Positions 24,964 to 34,051 of a DNA stretch of 64,000 nucleotides are shown piece after piece. The stretch spans positions 1 through 64,000 of the forward strand of contig NZ_JBQAJM010000004.1 of the NCBI RefSeq assembly GCF_052030685.1, given 5' to 3'. The notes beneath the pieces are model-generated. The model did no database searches, was not told the origin of the DNA, and worked only from the letters and a program-made list of their open reading frames with translations. A program made the position numbers and the translations under genes. Position 1 is the stretch's first letter. The number at the start of each line of letters is the position of its first letter. Origin of the DNA: Caedibacter sp052030685. GTDB lineage: Bacteria > Pseudomonadota > Gammaproteobacteria > Francisellales > Francisellaceae.

Positions 24964-26238
24964 ATGGTAAGTAATATGAATTTTAAAGAAAATATGGCTT
25001 TAACAATGGTTTTCCTTATTGGCCTATTATTCTATGGGTATGAATTTTTTCTAAGATTAATTAATGGTGCTTATGAAAAACAAATAGTGGAATATTTCCA
25101 TCTATCTTCAAAATTTGACTACTCTTTTCTTGTGTCAAGCTATAGTTTGACTTATCTATTGATGCAGATTCCTTGTGGGATTATTTTAGATCGATTTGAA
25201 AGTAAATATGTTTTCTCGTTTGCCATTTTAATATGCGGTCTTGGAAATATTATTTTCTTATCACCAGTATATAGCATTGCGGTTATAGGGAGGTTATTAA
25301 TTGGTTTTGGGTCTGCATTTGCATTTATAGGCGTTTTGAAGATTTCAAGAGAATATTTTAGCAGTACCTATTTTTCATTGCTTGCTAGTATAGCAATATC
25401 ATTTGGTACACTAGCAGGAATATCCTCTCAACAAATAAGTGTCTTCTTATCAGATACGGGTATCGACTGGAAAATTATTTTCTTCATCTCAGGTGTAGTT
25501 TCTTTGCCGCTAGCTTTGATATCATTTCTGATACTATCACAAAAAAAACGTAAGAGTATTAAATTTTTCAATGGCTATGGCATAGATACTTATTTGTCGT
25601 TAATAAAGAATAAACTGCTTTGGTTAAATTCAGCGTGGGGTGGATTAATATATATTCCAACTGTAATATTATCAGCACAATTTGGTGTATTATTTTTCTC
25701 TGATATTTATGGTTTTAATCAATATCAGGCAGTCAAAGAAATATCATTTCTACTAATGGGTTGGGTCGTTTTCTCACCAATAATGATTTTACTAGCAAAG
25801 TTATTTGGTATGGCAAAGGTTATTATTTTTTCTTCTGTTATCTCTGTAGTAATAATATTCTCGTTAACAATGAATGTAGATTTATTTGGGGTTAATATTA
25901 GTATTTTAGTCTTTTTATTAGGATGTTTTTCAGCTGCTCAAGTTCTAGTCTGGCAATTATTTAATAAATTTTGTAAACCTGAGTTTACTGCCTTAGGAAT
26001 TGCTTTAACAAATATGATTATCACTGGAATTACTGAGTGCGGCCAATTATTTAGTGGCTTTATTATGGATAAAAATAATTTAATGCATTGGCTTATCAAC
26101 AAAGGAATTATTCATAAAGTGGTACAAGTTAATATTTTAATATTTATGCTCTCAACCATACTTGGTATTACTCTATTCGTCATTACTTATCATCTATGTT
26201 TTAAGGGCAAGTATAAAATAATTCACCTAAAACAATAA
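24964..26238 (+). CDS. major facilitator superfamily transporter
   Basis: Protein of 424 residues with about twelve hydrophobic helices. SYSLTYLLMQIPCGIILDRF (about residues 58-77) is the cytoplasmic loop 2-3 MFS motif. The wording recalls the Fpt/Pht-like permeases of intracellular gammaproteobacteria, but substrate and subfamily are uncertain. The alternative ATG at 24976 would remove four residues. Its very high AT content and Phe/Ile-rich codon use differ from the hyd or glycolysis genes, hinting at a different history. Confidence 0.75.
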   Translation: MVSNMNFKENMALTMVFLIGLLFYGYEFFLRLINGAYEKQIVEYFHLSSKFDYSFLVSSYSLTYLLMQIPCGIILDRFESKYVFSFAILICGLGNIIFLSPVYSIAVIGRLLIGFGSAFAFIGVLKISREYFSSTYFSLLASIAISFGTLAGISSQQISVFLSDTGIDWKIIFFISGVVSLPLALISFLILSQKKRKSIKFFNGYGIDTYLSLIKNKLLWLNSAWGGLIYIPTVILSAQFGVLFFSDIYGFNQYQAVKEISFLLMGWVVFSPIMILLAKLFGMAKVIIFSSVISVVIIFSLTMNVDLFGVNISILVFLLGCFSAAQVLVWQLFNKFCKPEFTALGIALTNMIITGITECGQLFSGFIMDKNNLMHWLINKGIIHKVVQVNILIFMLSTILGITLFVITYHLCFKGKYKIIHLKQ

Positions 26239-26961
26239 TTAAGGCGCTATCTCTTGACCGTCCCAAGCAAGTATTTTGCCTGTGTTGTTCATTGTCAGCT
26301 TATTGATTTGATTTAATAAATATTGCGCAGATTGCCTAGGTGTGAAGATTTTGTTCTTATGAACACTTCTTTGAAAAGGATAGGACAAAGCGCTGTCAAC
26401 AGTGCCTGGATGCAGTCCAACGACGATAGCTTTTTTGTTATATCTTGACGTTTCAATTGCTACATTTTTGATAACCATATTTAATGCGGCTTTAGAAGCG
26501 CGATAGCTATACCATCCCCCCAACCTATTATCTGAAACACTGCCAACGCGTGCAGATAAAGCTGCAATAACTGATGTTTGGGTAGAATTTAATTTGGGTG
26601 TAAAGTGTTTAAAAATGAGTGAGGGTAAAACAGTATTAACCTGATATAACTTAAGGAATTTATCGGCTGATATTTCTTTGATTGATTTCTCAGGCATGAT
26701 ATCACTATCATGCAACATACCTGTAGCTATTATCACAAGATCAATAGGAGTGACCTGTGAGAGCTCAACAGCTAATGATTGAATCATTAATTCATCACTA
26801 TAATTGATTTGATGATAAATAATACCTGTTAATTTATCTTTGAAGTTACGGGATACAGCATGAATAGTTGCTTGACGGTAGTGTGCTTTGAGCAAATGGA
26901 TTAATGATGACCCAATTGCGCCTGTTGCACCAAATATAACAATATTCTTAAATTCATGCAT
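26239..26961 (-). CDS. short-chain dehydrogenase/reductase (CsgA/C-factor-like)
   Basis: Protein of 240 residues. IFGATGAIGSSL is the Rossmann glycine motif, VIIATGM stands in the NNAG position, and YRASKAALNMV holds the catalytic Tyr-X3-Lys. HPGTVDSALS follows. It resembles C-factor-like SDRs that accompany LitR-type light-response clusters. It is last of a four-gene minus-strand operon with cioAB. Its stop is directly adjacent to that of the convergent MFS gene. Confidence 0.8.
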   Translation of the reverse strand: MHEFKNIVIFGATGAIGSSLIHLLKAHYRQATIHAVSRNFKDKLTGIIYHQINYSDELMIQSLAVELSQVTPIDLVIIATGMLHDSDIMPEKSIKEISADKFLKLYQVNTVLPSLIFKHFTPKLNSTQTSVIAALSARVGSVSDNRLGGWYSYRASKAALNMVIKNVAIETSRYNKKAIVVGLHPGTVDSALSYPFQRSVHKNKIFTPRQSAQYLLNQINKLTMNNTGKILAWDGQEIAP

Positions 26962-27012
26962 CTTTCAATCCCTTCTCAATGACTTTTATAGCTAGAATCT
27001 GAGTTAGATGGT

Positions 27013-27324
27013 TTATATTCTGACTTGTATATACTCTATAGCATTTCTTGTTGCATTCAAGCCCATGTGATCACCGCTGGAAATCATTTCAGTATGTGGA
27101 CAATTCTGAGCCAGCTGATAGCAGTTAATATTAAGCTTTTTTAGAAAAGTATTTACTTGATCAAGGTTTGTAAATAGAACAGGCTTCTTACTGAAAAAGG
27201 CAGTATGAAGATGCTTTTTACCAGATTTACTCTTAAACATAACCAAATAATGTGACCTTCTAGGAAGTATGTTAACCTCAACCTTCTCTTTTTTAATAAG
27301 TGACTTTATTTGTAATTTATTCAC
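27013..27324 (-). CDS. small hypothetical protein, DUF6482-like
   Basis: Protein of 103 residues. The C-terminal half (YQLAQNCPHTEMISSG, then a run to IEYIQ) and the overall size resemble DUF6482 proteins, which are of unknown function. There is no signal peptide or membrane helix. It lies 29 bases after cioB and 51 bases before the SDR gene, so it is probably co-transcribed with the oxidase. Confidence 0.5.
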   Translation of the reverse strand: MNKLQIKSLIKKEKVEVNILPRRSHYLVMFKSKSGKKHLHTAFFSKKPVLFTNLDQVNTFLKKLNINCYQLAQNCPHTEMISSGDHMGLNATRNAIEYIQVRI

Positions 27325-27353
27325 AGCGCACTCCTTTGTATGATTACGTCAAT

Positions 27354-28319
27354 TTAATACTTAAGCTTTTCACTCGTTTTTCCTCTAAAGATGTAATAAG
27401 CATAGCTGGTATAAATCAAGAGTAAAGGAATCATGAAAGCCGCTGGTATTAGGGTAAATGATAAAGTAGTGTCTGATGCTTTTGCTTGTGTATAAGTTAA
27501 CTCATAAGGCACGATATAAGGAAAGATGTATATGAGCATACTGACATAAGTCAGTGCAAATATAATAACACTGAGTAAGTAGGGGAAATAATGTTTAGCT
27601 GTTCTAATGCTAAAAAATAATATAATGAATGTAACTAAAGTTAAAGAGAGCATCAATACCAAAAGAATTATCTTACCAGATAGTAGGTTTATTTTGTGAT
27701 GAACTATTGTTTCTATACCAACGATAAGCATCATTACCATTAGTAACAACGCCAATATGGTGGCAGATTTTTGTGCTTTAATGAGTAAATTACTTTCTGT
27801 CTTTAAAATTAAGCGGCAAGCGCCTAGTAGCATGTAACCAATAGTTAAGGTAATGCCTGTTGTTAATTTGAATGCAACACCATCTAAATAGTGGGCTTCT
27901 GAATAACCAACGACAAGTTGACCGACCAAATAGCCGTGGATAAAGGCAATAATCAGTGACGACACAAAAAACAAACGATCCCAATTTTTAATGCCTTTTT
28001 TTGATTTTAATCGAAATTCAAAGCATATGCCTCTAAACAAAAGCATCAGTGCCAATAAAATTGCGGGAAGATATATTTTGGGAAACAAAAAAGCAAATGC
28101 GATAGGAAACATACCGTAAAATGCCGCTAAAGAAAATACCAGCCAAGTTTGATTGCCATCCCATGTTGGTAGTAATATGCTGATGGCAATGTCCTTCTCA
28201 TCGCTATTAAACATCGGTAGTAATACACCAATCCCTAGTGTAAAACCATCAAGTATGACGTACATTAAAAGACCGAAGCCAATAATCAAAAGCCAACTTA
28301 AACCAAGATAGTCCATCAT
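27354..28319 (-). CDS. cioB: cytochrome bd-type quinol oxidase subunit II (CioB)
   Basis: Membrane protein of 321 residues with about eight or nine helices. GLLMYVILDGFTLGIGVLLP and DGNQTWLVF are the subunit II signatures. Its first codon overlaps the cioA stop by one base. With CioA it forms the quinol oxidase of the cyanide-insensitive branch. Confidence 0.9.
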   Translation of the reverse strand: MMDYLGLSWLLIIGFGLLMYVILDGFTLGIGVLLPMFNSDEKDIAISILLPTWDGNQTWLVFSLAAFYGMFPIAFAFLFPKIYLPAILLALMLLFRGICFEFRLKSKKGIKNWDRLFFVSSLIIAFIHGYLVGQLVVGYSEAHYLDGVAFKLTTGITLTIGYMLLGACRLILKTESNLLIKAQKSATILALLLMVMMLIVGIETIVHHKINLLSGKIILLVLMLSLTLVTFIILFFSIRTAKHYFPYLLSVIIFALTYVSMLIYIFPYIVPYELTYTQAKASDTTLSFTLIPAAFMIPLLLIYTSYAYYIFRGKTSEKLKY

Positions 28320-29698
28320 TAATCTCCTTTTTTGGATATGTTTTCTTCAACGGATTGAAAGTAGGCGTATGGCATTCTTTCTGTTCCAGGTTCTGATGGA
28401 CCTTGCTTAATAATTCGACTGAAGTAGCGAAAATAAAAGAAGCCAAATATAACAAAGTAAACAATAATAATCAGTGACAATGATATAGCAACTTGAATAA
28501 AGCTTAGATCACTGACCGCATATTCAGTTCTTAACATACCGTATACTACCCAGGGCTGACGACCAAATTCGGCAGTAAACCAACCTGCTATGATTGCAAT
28601 AAAACCAATGGGTGAGCATAGAACGCATACTTTTAAAAATCGCGTTGCTTTTAAAATGCTACCTTTGGCTACTAAGATAGAATCGATGATGCCTATTAAC
28701 ACCATTAATAAACCAATCCCAACCATTATCCGAAAGCTATAAAATACAGGAGCAACCAATGGTCTGTCTTCTTTTTTAACGGTTTTCAAGCCAATCAACT
28801 GACCATCAAGCTTATGGGTATTAATCAAAGAAGCCAGTTTAGGTATTTCAATGGCAAACAAGTTTTTTTCTTGATTCGCGTCAGGATAGGCAAACAGCAC
28901 TAAAGGGGCGCCTTTTTGTGTATCCCATACACCTTCAATTGCTGCCGTCTTAAGTGGTTGATGTTTGTGTACTTCAAGGCCAACATCATCACCAACAAAC
29001 ACTTGTCCTATACTTAAAAGCAGAATACTAATCAGCGAAAATTTAATACATATCTGTGAGAACTGCTTATTAATTCCCTTAATCATATAATATGCGCCAA
29101 CACCAAGTATAACAAAAGCGGTACTAAGATATGCTGCCATCAGCATATGAATATAGCGTGGGATAACTGATGGATTGAAAATGACCTCATACCAACTGTG
29201 AATGATAAATATACCATCAAGATAACTGACACCACTTGGGGTTTGCATCCACGAGTTGGCCGATAAAATCCAAAAAGCTGATAATGTCACACCCAAAAAT
29301 ATAACGACATTCGACAGAAAATGGAGATATTTATTAACTCTTCCCCAGCCAAATATCATGATACCTAACGCACCTGCCTCTATAAAAAATGCGGTAAGCA
29401 CTTCATAGGTAAAAAGTGCACCCAGAACAGGACCGACTTTTTCTGCAAAGCCTGACCAGTTGGTGCCAAACTGAAACTCCATAACAATGCCCGAGACAAC
29501 ACCCATACCGAAAGTCAAAGCAAATATTTTAGTCCAAAATTTAACAAGCGCTAAATATTTATCTTTTTTTGTTATCAACCATGTTGCTTCAAATATCATG
29601 AGAAAAGTTGACAGACCAATACTAAATGCGGGGAAAAGTATATGGAAACTAACGGTAAAGGCAAATTGAACACGAGATAATATTTCCATCCAAGACAT
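28319..29698 (-). CDS. cioA: cytochrome bd-type quinol oxidase subunit I (CioA)
   Basis: Heme-binding subunit of 459 residues. SRVQFAFTVSFHILFPAF contains the heme b595 ligand His near residue 18. Later helices carry the GRQPWVVYG signature and the methionine/histidine region for b558. The short periplasmic Q-loop and the wording RVQFAFTVSFHILFPA place it with CioA rather than classical CydA. Such oxidases tolerate cyanide, sulfide and NO and do not pump protons. It is first gene of the operon and diverges from the MerR operon across a 132-base gap. Confidence 0.88.
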   Translation of the reverse strand: MSWMEILSRVQFAFTVSFHILFPAFSIGLSTFLMIFEATWLITKKDKYLALVKFWTKIFALTFGMGVVSGIVMEFQFGTNWSGFAEKVGPVLGALFTYEVLTAFFIEAGALGIMIFGWGRVNKYLHFLSNVVIFLGVTLSAFWILSANSWMQTPSGVSYLDGIFIIHSWYEVIFNPSVIPRYIHMLMAAYLSTAFVILGVGAYYMIKGINKQFSQICIKFSLISILLLSIGQVFVGDDVGLEVHKHQPLKTAAIEGVWDTQKGAPLVLFAYPDANQEKNLFAIEIPKLASLINTHKLDGQLIGLKTVKKEDRPLVAPVFYSFRIMVGIGLLMVLIGIIDSILVAKGSILKATRFLKVCVLCSPIGFIAIIAGWFTAEFGRQPWVVYGMLRTEYAVSDLSFIQVAISLSLIIIVYFVIFGFFYFRYFSRIIKQGPSEPGTERMPYAYFQSVEENISKKGD

Positions 29699-29725
29699 GT
29701 CAATCTCTCCAAGTTTTAGCTATTT

Positions 29726-29805
29726 TGTATAGATATATTATTCTATCATTTTGAATTTAACAATTAAAGCTATACAAATAATCTTTGTTTGACTAACATG
29801 TATAG
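29726..29805. promoter_or_regulatory. three TGTATAG boxes between cioA and the MerR operon
   Basis: TGTATAG at 29726-29732, its complement CTATACA at 29770-29776, and TGTATAG at 29799-29805. The last two form a perfect 7-base inverted pair with a 22-base spacer. TTGACT (29789) overlaps this pair as a possible -35 for the rightward operon. The boxes sit in the only gap from which both operons can start. They are good candidates for sites of the MerR/LitR-like regulator encoded next door. Confidence 0.5.
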
Positions 29806-29830
29806 TATGACAAGAAAAAGTAGTACCTCA

Positions 29831-29941
29831 ATGAAACCTATCATTGCTATATCAAGTTGTTTGCTTGGGAATAATGTTAGATTTAACGATAACTCTATCA
29901 ACTCATGTATAGATAAAATAATTACTGGGGCAACGCAATGA
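29831..29941 (+). pseudogene. truncated DUF523 (YbbK-like) remnant
   Basis: A 36-residue frame MKPIIAISSCLLGNNVRFND plus sixteen residues ending GATQ. The opening matches the N-terminus of DUF523 proteins (ISSCLLG.x.VRYDG). Intact members are about 150 residues, or over 300 when fused to DUF1722, and often stand just upstream of LitR-type regulators. Here the frame stops with TGA inside the ATGA overlap with the regulator gene. The translational coupling survives although most of the protein is gone. It might instead be a leader peptide. Confidence 0.55.
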
Positions 29942-30813
29942 CAGAATCACTCTATCCAATTAGGTATATATCAGAGAAAACTGGTGTTAAGCCAATTACG
30001 CTGCGTGCGTGGGAGAAACGATATAACCTTATTACACCACAACGTACTGAAAAAGGGCATCGTTTATACTCAGATGAGGATATTAAAACCATCCAGAAGA
30101 CGATCACACTATTAAACTACGGCTATGCTATTAGAGAAGTTCCTGCTCTTTTGAATGAACATGATGGCCATATTGTTGTTAGAGACAAAAAAAGTCATCA
30201 CATGGTATCCTTTGATAAGCTTAATAAGCTTATCAAAGAGTATAGGATTGATGCATCCATTAAAGAAATTGAAGACTTAATGTCGCTCTACTCACCAGAG
30301 TCATATGCACAAATCATTCACCCCGCAATGATGCAATCTCTTAATAAAGATAGTTTTATACATATTGATTATGCTGAAGTGATCAAAGAGAAAATTATTG
30401 ATATGATCATACTTCGATTATATCGAAATATCATTGAAAAAACGAAAACCAAAAGACAAAAGGTTTATATCATTGGTTATCGTACTGCTATGATTAAACC
30501 ACTTGTTTTGCATGGGTTGATGATTGCTAATATTCTATCAGCACATGGTTATGAAATATTTTTCTGTTCAGGCGTATCGTCTTCAGATTCGATCTTAGAG
30601 CTTCCAAAAGAAGCAATAAAAATAATCTATATGAGACATGATGATTTTTATCTAAATCAACTTGAGGCTAAATTATCAGCCAATGTTAACAATATAGCGC
30701 TTAGCCTGTATAAAAAAGATAACTATTCAGGTGATATTGATCTACTGCCATCTAGCTATATTGAGATTTTTGAAGGATTTAAACGAGTTTTTGCAATAGA
30801 TGAGGTCTACTAA
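29938..30813 (+). CDS. MerR-family regulator, LitR/CarH-like with degenerate B12 site
   Basis: Protein of 291 residues. An N-terminal MerR winged helix (YPIRYISEKTGVKPITLRAW, then RYNLITPQRTEKGHRLYS, residues 5-45) is followed by a helical bundle and a Rossmann-like domain, the layout of AdoB12-dependent photoreceptor repressors. In CarH/LitR a Trp...Glu-His motif in the bundle and an Asp/Glu-X-His in the Rossmann part hold the cobalamin. Here those places read SFIHIDYAEVIKE and IIGYRTAMIKPL, without either His. It is thus likely B12-free, perhaps like class II LitR proteins that depend on a partner. It heads an eight-gene operon and diverges from cioAB. Confidence 0.75.
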   Translation: MTESLYPIRYISEKTGVKPITLRAWEKRYNLITPQRTEKGHRLYSDEDIKTIQKTITLLNYGYAIREVPALLNEHDGHIVVRDKKSHHMVSFDKLNKLIKEYRIDASIKEIEDLMSLYSPESYAQIIHPAMMQSLNKDSFIHIDYAEVIKEKIIDMIILRLYRNIIEKTKTKRQKVYIIGYRTAMIKPLVLHGLMIANILSAHGYEIFFCSGVSSSDSILELPKEAIKIIYMRHDDFYLNQLEAKLSANVNNIALSLYKKDNYSGDIDLLPSSYIEIFEGFKRVFAIDEVY

Positions 30814-30843
30814 AACTTTAAAAGAAGGTGGTTATTTAAAATA

Positions 30844-32106
30844 ATGGACAAGCAAATCGAAAAAATTGCAATTATTGGTAGTGGAATATCAGGCTTATCA
30901 GCTTCTTTTTTATTAAAAGATCACTTTGATATTACACTTTATGAAAAAAATGGATACTACGGAGGACATGCACGAACTGTTCTTACAAAAGCACATTTAC
31001 CAATTGATACTGGATTTATTGTTTTTAATTACCAGACCTATCCACATTTGACTGCATTGTTTGAATTGCTGGGTGTGCCGGTCAAAAAAAGTAGCATGTC
31101 GTTTGGAGTATCTATTAATAATGGAGCGATTGAATATGGTAGTGAACGCTTTTCGAGTTTGTTTGCTCAGAAAAGACAACTGTTTAATCCTAAGTTTTTG
31201 ATGATGCTGCGAGATATTGTTAAGTTTAATAAGACAGCTAAAAAATTTTTAGCAAATGGTCACTTAAATCATGACCTCACATTAGCTGATTTTCTACAAT
31301 CAATTCATGTTGGTGAGTATTTTCGTCACTACTACCTCTTGCCAATGGGGGCATCGATTTGGAGTACTCCTTCAAGACAAGTGCATGAATTTCCGGCAAT
31401 AACCTTCTTAAGGTTCTTTAACAATCATGGATTGTTAAATATCAATGCACCTGTTCAATGGTATACAGTTGATGGCGGCAGTAAAGTATATACTGCTAAA
31501 ATCATTGATAAACTTAATGCAGCCAACGTTACCTTTAGACCAGGCGCTAATTATGTCAAACGATCTCAAGATCAGGTTGTTATTACAGATGAGCACGAGA
31601 GTACGCAAGCCTTTGATAAAGTGATTTTTGCCACGCATTCGGATGAAGTACTTAAGCTGTTAGAAAGTCCTACAACACAAGAGCGTGAATATCTAGGCGC
31701 GATCAACTACCAAGATAATCAGATGGTTTTGCATAGTGATCAAACCTTGATGCCAAAAAGAAAAAAAGCGTGGTCCAGCTGGGTTTATTTATCTGATTCA
31801 GATCAATCTATCTCATTAAGTTATTGGATGAATAATTTGCAGTCACTCACCTCAGAAAAGGATTATTTTGTGACAATTAATCCAGCAATATTCCCTCAAG
31901 CGGATACCATTGTTGACCAACATGTCTTTCGCCATCCGGTGTTTGATCGTTCAGCTATTATCGCGCAAGAGAAACTCATGGCTATTCAAGGGCAAAATAA
32001 TACGTATTATTGTGGAGCATATTTAAGATATGGCTTTCATGAAGATGGGATGTTCAGCGCAGTTGAAGTGGCAAAAATGCTTGGAGTTAATACGCCATGG
32101 CACTAA
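30844..32106 (+). CDS. FAD-dependent amine-oxidase-like oxidoreductase
   Basis: Protein of 420 residues. IAIIGSGISGLSASFLLKD and YEKNGYYGGHART are the FAD dinucleotide-binding motifs at the N-terminus; a C-terminal YYCGAYLRYGFHEDGMFSA completes the flavin site. It belongs to the COG2907-like proteins that travel with DUF1365 and a CFA-type methyltransferase. In Rhodobacter such an operon is linked to methylated and furan fatty acids. A direct role in lipid oxidation is inference from this neighbourhood. A GAAGGTGG site lies 13 bases before the ATG, a rather long spacing. Confidence 0.75.
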   Translation: MDKQIEKIAIIGSGISGLSASFLLKDHFDITLYEKNGYYGGHARTVLTKAHLPIDTGFIVFNYQTYPHLTALFELLGVPVKKSSMSFGVSINNGAIEYGSERFSSLFAQKRQLFNPKFLMMLRDIVKFNKTAKKFLANGHLNHDLTLADFLQSIHVGEYFRHYYLLPMGASIWSTPSRQVHEFPAITFLRFFNNHGLLNINAPVQWYTVDGGSKVYTAKIIDKLNAANVTFRPGANYVKRSQDQVVITDEHESTQAFDKVIFATHSDEVLKLLESPTTQEREYLGAINYQDNQMVLHSDQTLMPKRKKAWSSWVYLSDSDQSISLSYWMNNLQSLTSEKDYFVTINPAIFPQADTIVDQHVFRHPVFDRSAIIAQEKLMAIQGQNNTYYCGAYLRYGFHEDGMFSAVEVAKMLGVNTPWH

Positions 32107-32885
32107 TGAAAACGGGGTTGCTTAATGCCAAAGTGCATCATAAACGCTTTAAGCCCAAAGTGAATAAGTTTAGCTATCGTGCTTATTATGTGGTCTTAGA
32201 TATGGATGATCCCAATTGTGCAAGTAACCTTTTCTCAGTCAACAAACCTAATCTTTTAAGTTTTTATGATAAAGATCATGGTTATCGTGATAGCAGTTCA
32301 TCCAAGCAATGGGCAAAGGATATTTTTGCTCAATATGATGTCATGATTGATCGTTTATACTTAATGACGATGCCACGTGTTTATGGCTATTTATTTAACC
32401 CAGTGAGCTTTTGGTTTGGATTTTACCAGGGTCAATTAATTGGTGTTATTGCCGAGGTTAATAATACATTCAAACAATCACACTGCTATGTATGTATTGC
32501 TAATGATTTAGATCACATAGACGCTAACACATGGTTTCATGCCAAAAAGATGTTTCATGTATCGCCATTTTATGATCGGACTGGCAGTTATCGCTTTAAT
32601 TTTCAAGTCACTGACTGTGGCAAGATTCGTATATACATCTACTATTATCAGGAAAACGTGTTGCAACTTTTAACATCTGTTACAGGAGAAACGAAAAGCT
32701 TGCAATCATCAACAATTATACAATCAATGGTTAAAGTGCCTTTTCTAACAGTAAAAGTCATGCTTTTAATTCATTATCAGGCGTTGAAATTATGGACGAA
32801 AAAAGTGGGTTATCGTCAAGTGCCAAAACCTTATGAAAAAAAGGTTACCTTAGCTCAAGTAGAAAATAAAAACAAATATTCGTGA
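32097..32885 (+). CDS. DUF1365 family protein
   Basis: Protein of 262 residues. LNAKVHHKRFKPKVNKFSYR at the N-terminus, FNPVSFWFGFY near residue 102 and EVNNTFKQSH are DUF1365 hallmarks. The function is unknown. Members occur between an FAD oxidase and a CFA-like methyltransferase in light or singlet-oxygen regulons. It overlaps the preceding gene by 10 bases; a second ATG at 32106 would give an overlap of one base. Confidence 0.85.
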   Translation: MALMKTGLLNAKVHHKRFKPKVNKFSYRAYYVVLDMDDPNCASNLFSVNKPNLLSFYDKDHGYRDSSSSKQWAKDIFAQYDVMIDRLYLMTMPRVYGYLFNPVSFWFGFYQGQLIGVIAEVNNTFKQSHCYVCIANDLDHIDANTWFHAKKMFHVSPFYDRTGSYRFNFQVTDCGKIRIYIYYYQENVLQLLTSVTGETKSLQSSTIIQSMVKVPFLTVKVMLLIHYQALKLWTKKVGYRQVPKPYEKKVTLAQVENKNKYS

Positions 32886-32893
32886 GGTTATAA

Positions 32894-34051
32894 ATGTTTG
32901 AACGTATTTTAAGGAATAAACTCATTCAATCACTGCAACATATTGAAAAAGGCAGCTTATCGATTACGCTACCAGAGGGTGAAACACATCATTTCAAAGG
33001 CTCAATATCAGGTACAGTAGCTGATATTGCGATAAAAGATTGGCGAGTGCTCGCTAATTTAACGCGCAAAGGCGATATCGGGTTTGCCGAGGATTACCGA
33101 GATGCTTACTGGTCAACATCCAATTTGCAAGATTTGCTTATTTTTGCACTTGATAACGATAATATTCTTGATGGATATATTAAGGGAAGCTTTCTCTATC
33201 GCAAGCTATCTATCTTACTCTACTTGACTAAACGAAATACTGTAAAGCAAAGCAAGAAAAATATTCATGCACACTATGATTTGGGTAATGATTTTTATCA
33301 ACTATGGTTAGATGAATCAATGACTTATTCATCAGCTATTTTTAATCAACAAACACAGACATTGGTAGAGGCACAGCACAATAAATATCAGCATATCTTG
33401 GATAAAATACCCCAAAAAGGTAGTCTATTAGAAATTGGCTGTGGTTGGGGTGGTTTTGCAGAACAAGCACTCAATACCGGTGTCTATGACTACAAAGGCA
33501 TTACTTTATCGAAAGAGCAGCAGCATTATGCGCAAGACAGATTAAATGATAAATCATTGATTGCATTGGAGGATTATCGTATTCAACAAGGACAATATGA
33601 CATTATCGTGTCAATTGAAATGATAGAAGCGGTAGGCAAAGCCTATTGGCCAACTTATTTTAGTAAATTGAAATCACTCTTGAAACCTAATGGTCGAATC
33701 ATGTTACAAAGTATATTAATTGCTGATGATCTATTTAAAGACTATGATAAAGGTGCTGATATGATTAGGACCTATATTTTTCCAGGAGGAATGCTACCAA
33801 GTATGCAGATTATTAAAAACGAACTACAAAAAGCTGGCTTAAAAATCATTGGTGAGAAATTTTTTGGTCTAGATTATGCTAAGACAATTTCGCATTGGCT
33901 TAAGCGATTCAATGAAAAGAATAAAGAGCTATCGTCAATGGGCTTTGATGAGAGCTTTCAACGGATGTGGCAATTTTACTTGGCATCGTGTATTGCAACA
34001 TTTACCAGTCAGCGCACTGATGTTGTGCAAATTGAGATAGCACATGCTTAA
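32894..34051 (+). CDS. cyclopropane-fatty-acid-synthase-type methyltransferase
   Basis: SAM-dependent methyltransferase of 385 residues acting on membrane phospholipid acyl chains. LLEIGCGWGGFAEQA (about 177-191) is the SAM-binding motif I, VSIEMIEAVG and YIFPGGMLPS are CFA-family motifs. The signature segment reads SMTYSSAIF with Ser where E. coli Cfa has Cys. With the FAD oxidase and DUF1365 around it, it may make methylated or furan precursor chains rather than cyclopropanes. That is inference. Confidence 0.85.
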   Translation: MFERILRNKLIQSLQHIEKGSLSITLPEGETHHFKGSISGTVADIAIKDWRVLANLTRKGDIGFAEDYRDAYWSTSNLQDLLIFALDNDNILDGYIKGSFLYRKLSILLYLTKRNTVKQSKKNIHAHYDLGNDFYQLWLDESMTYSSAIFNQQTQTLVEAQHNKYQHILDKIPQKGSLLEIGCGWGGFAEQALNTGVYDYKGITLSKEQQHYAQDRLNDKSLIALEDYRIQQGQYDIIVSIEMIEAVGKAYWPTYFSKLKSLLKPNGRIMLQSILIADDLFKDYDKGADMIRTYIFPGGMLPSMQIIKNELQKAGLKIIGEKFFGLDYAKTISHWLKRFNEKNKELSSMGFDESFQRMWQFYLASCIATFTSQRTDVVQIEIAHA

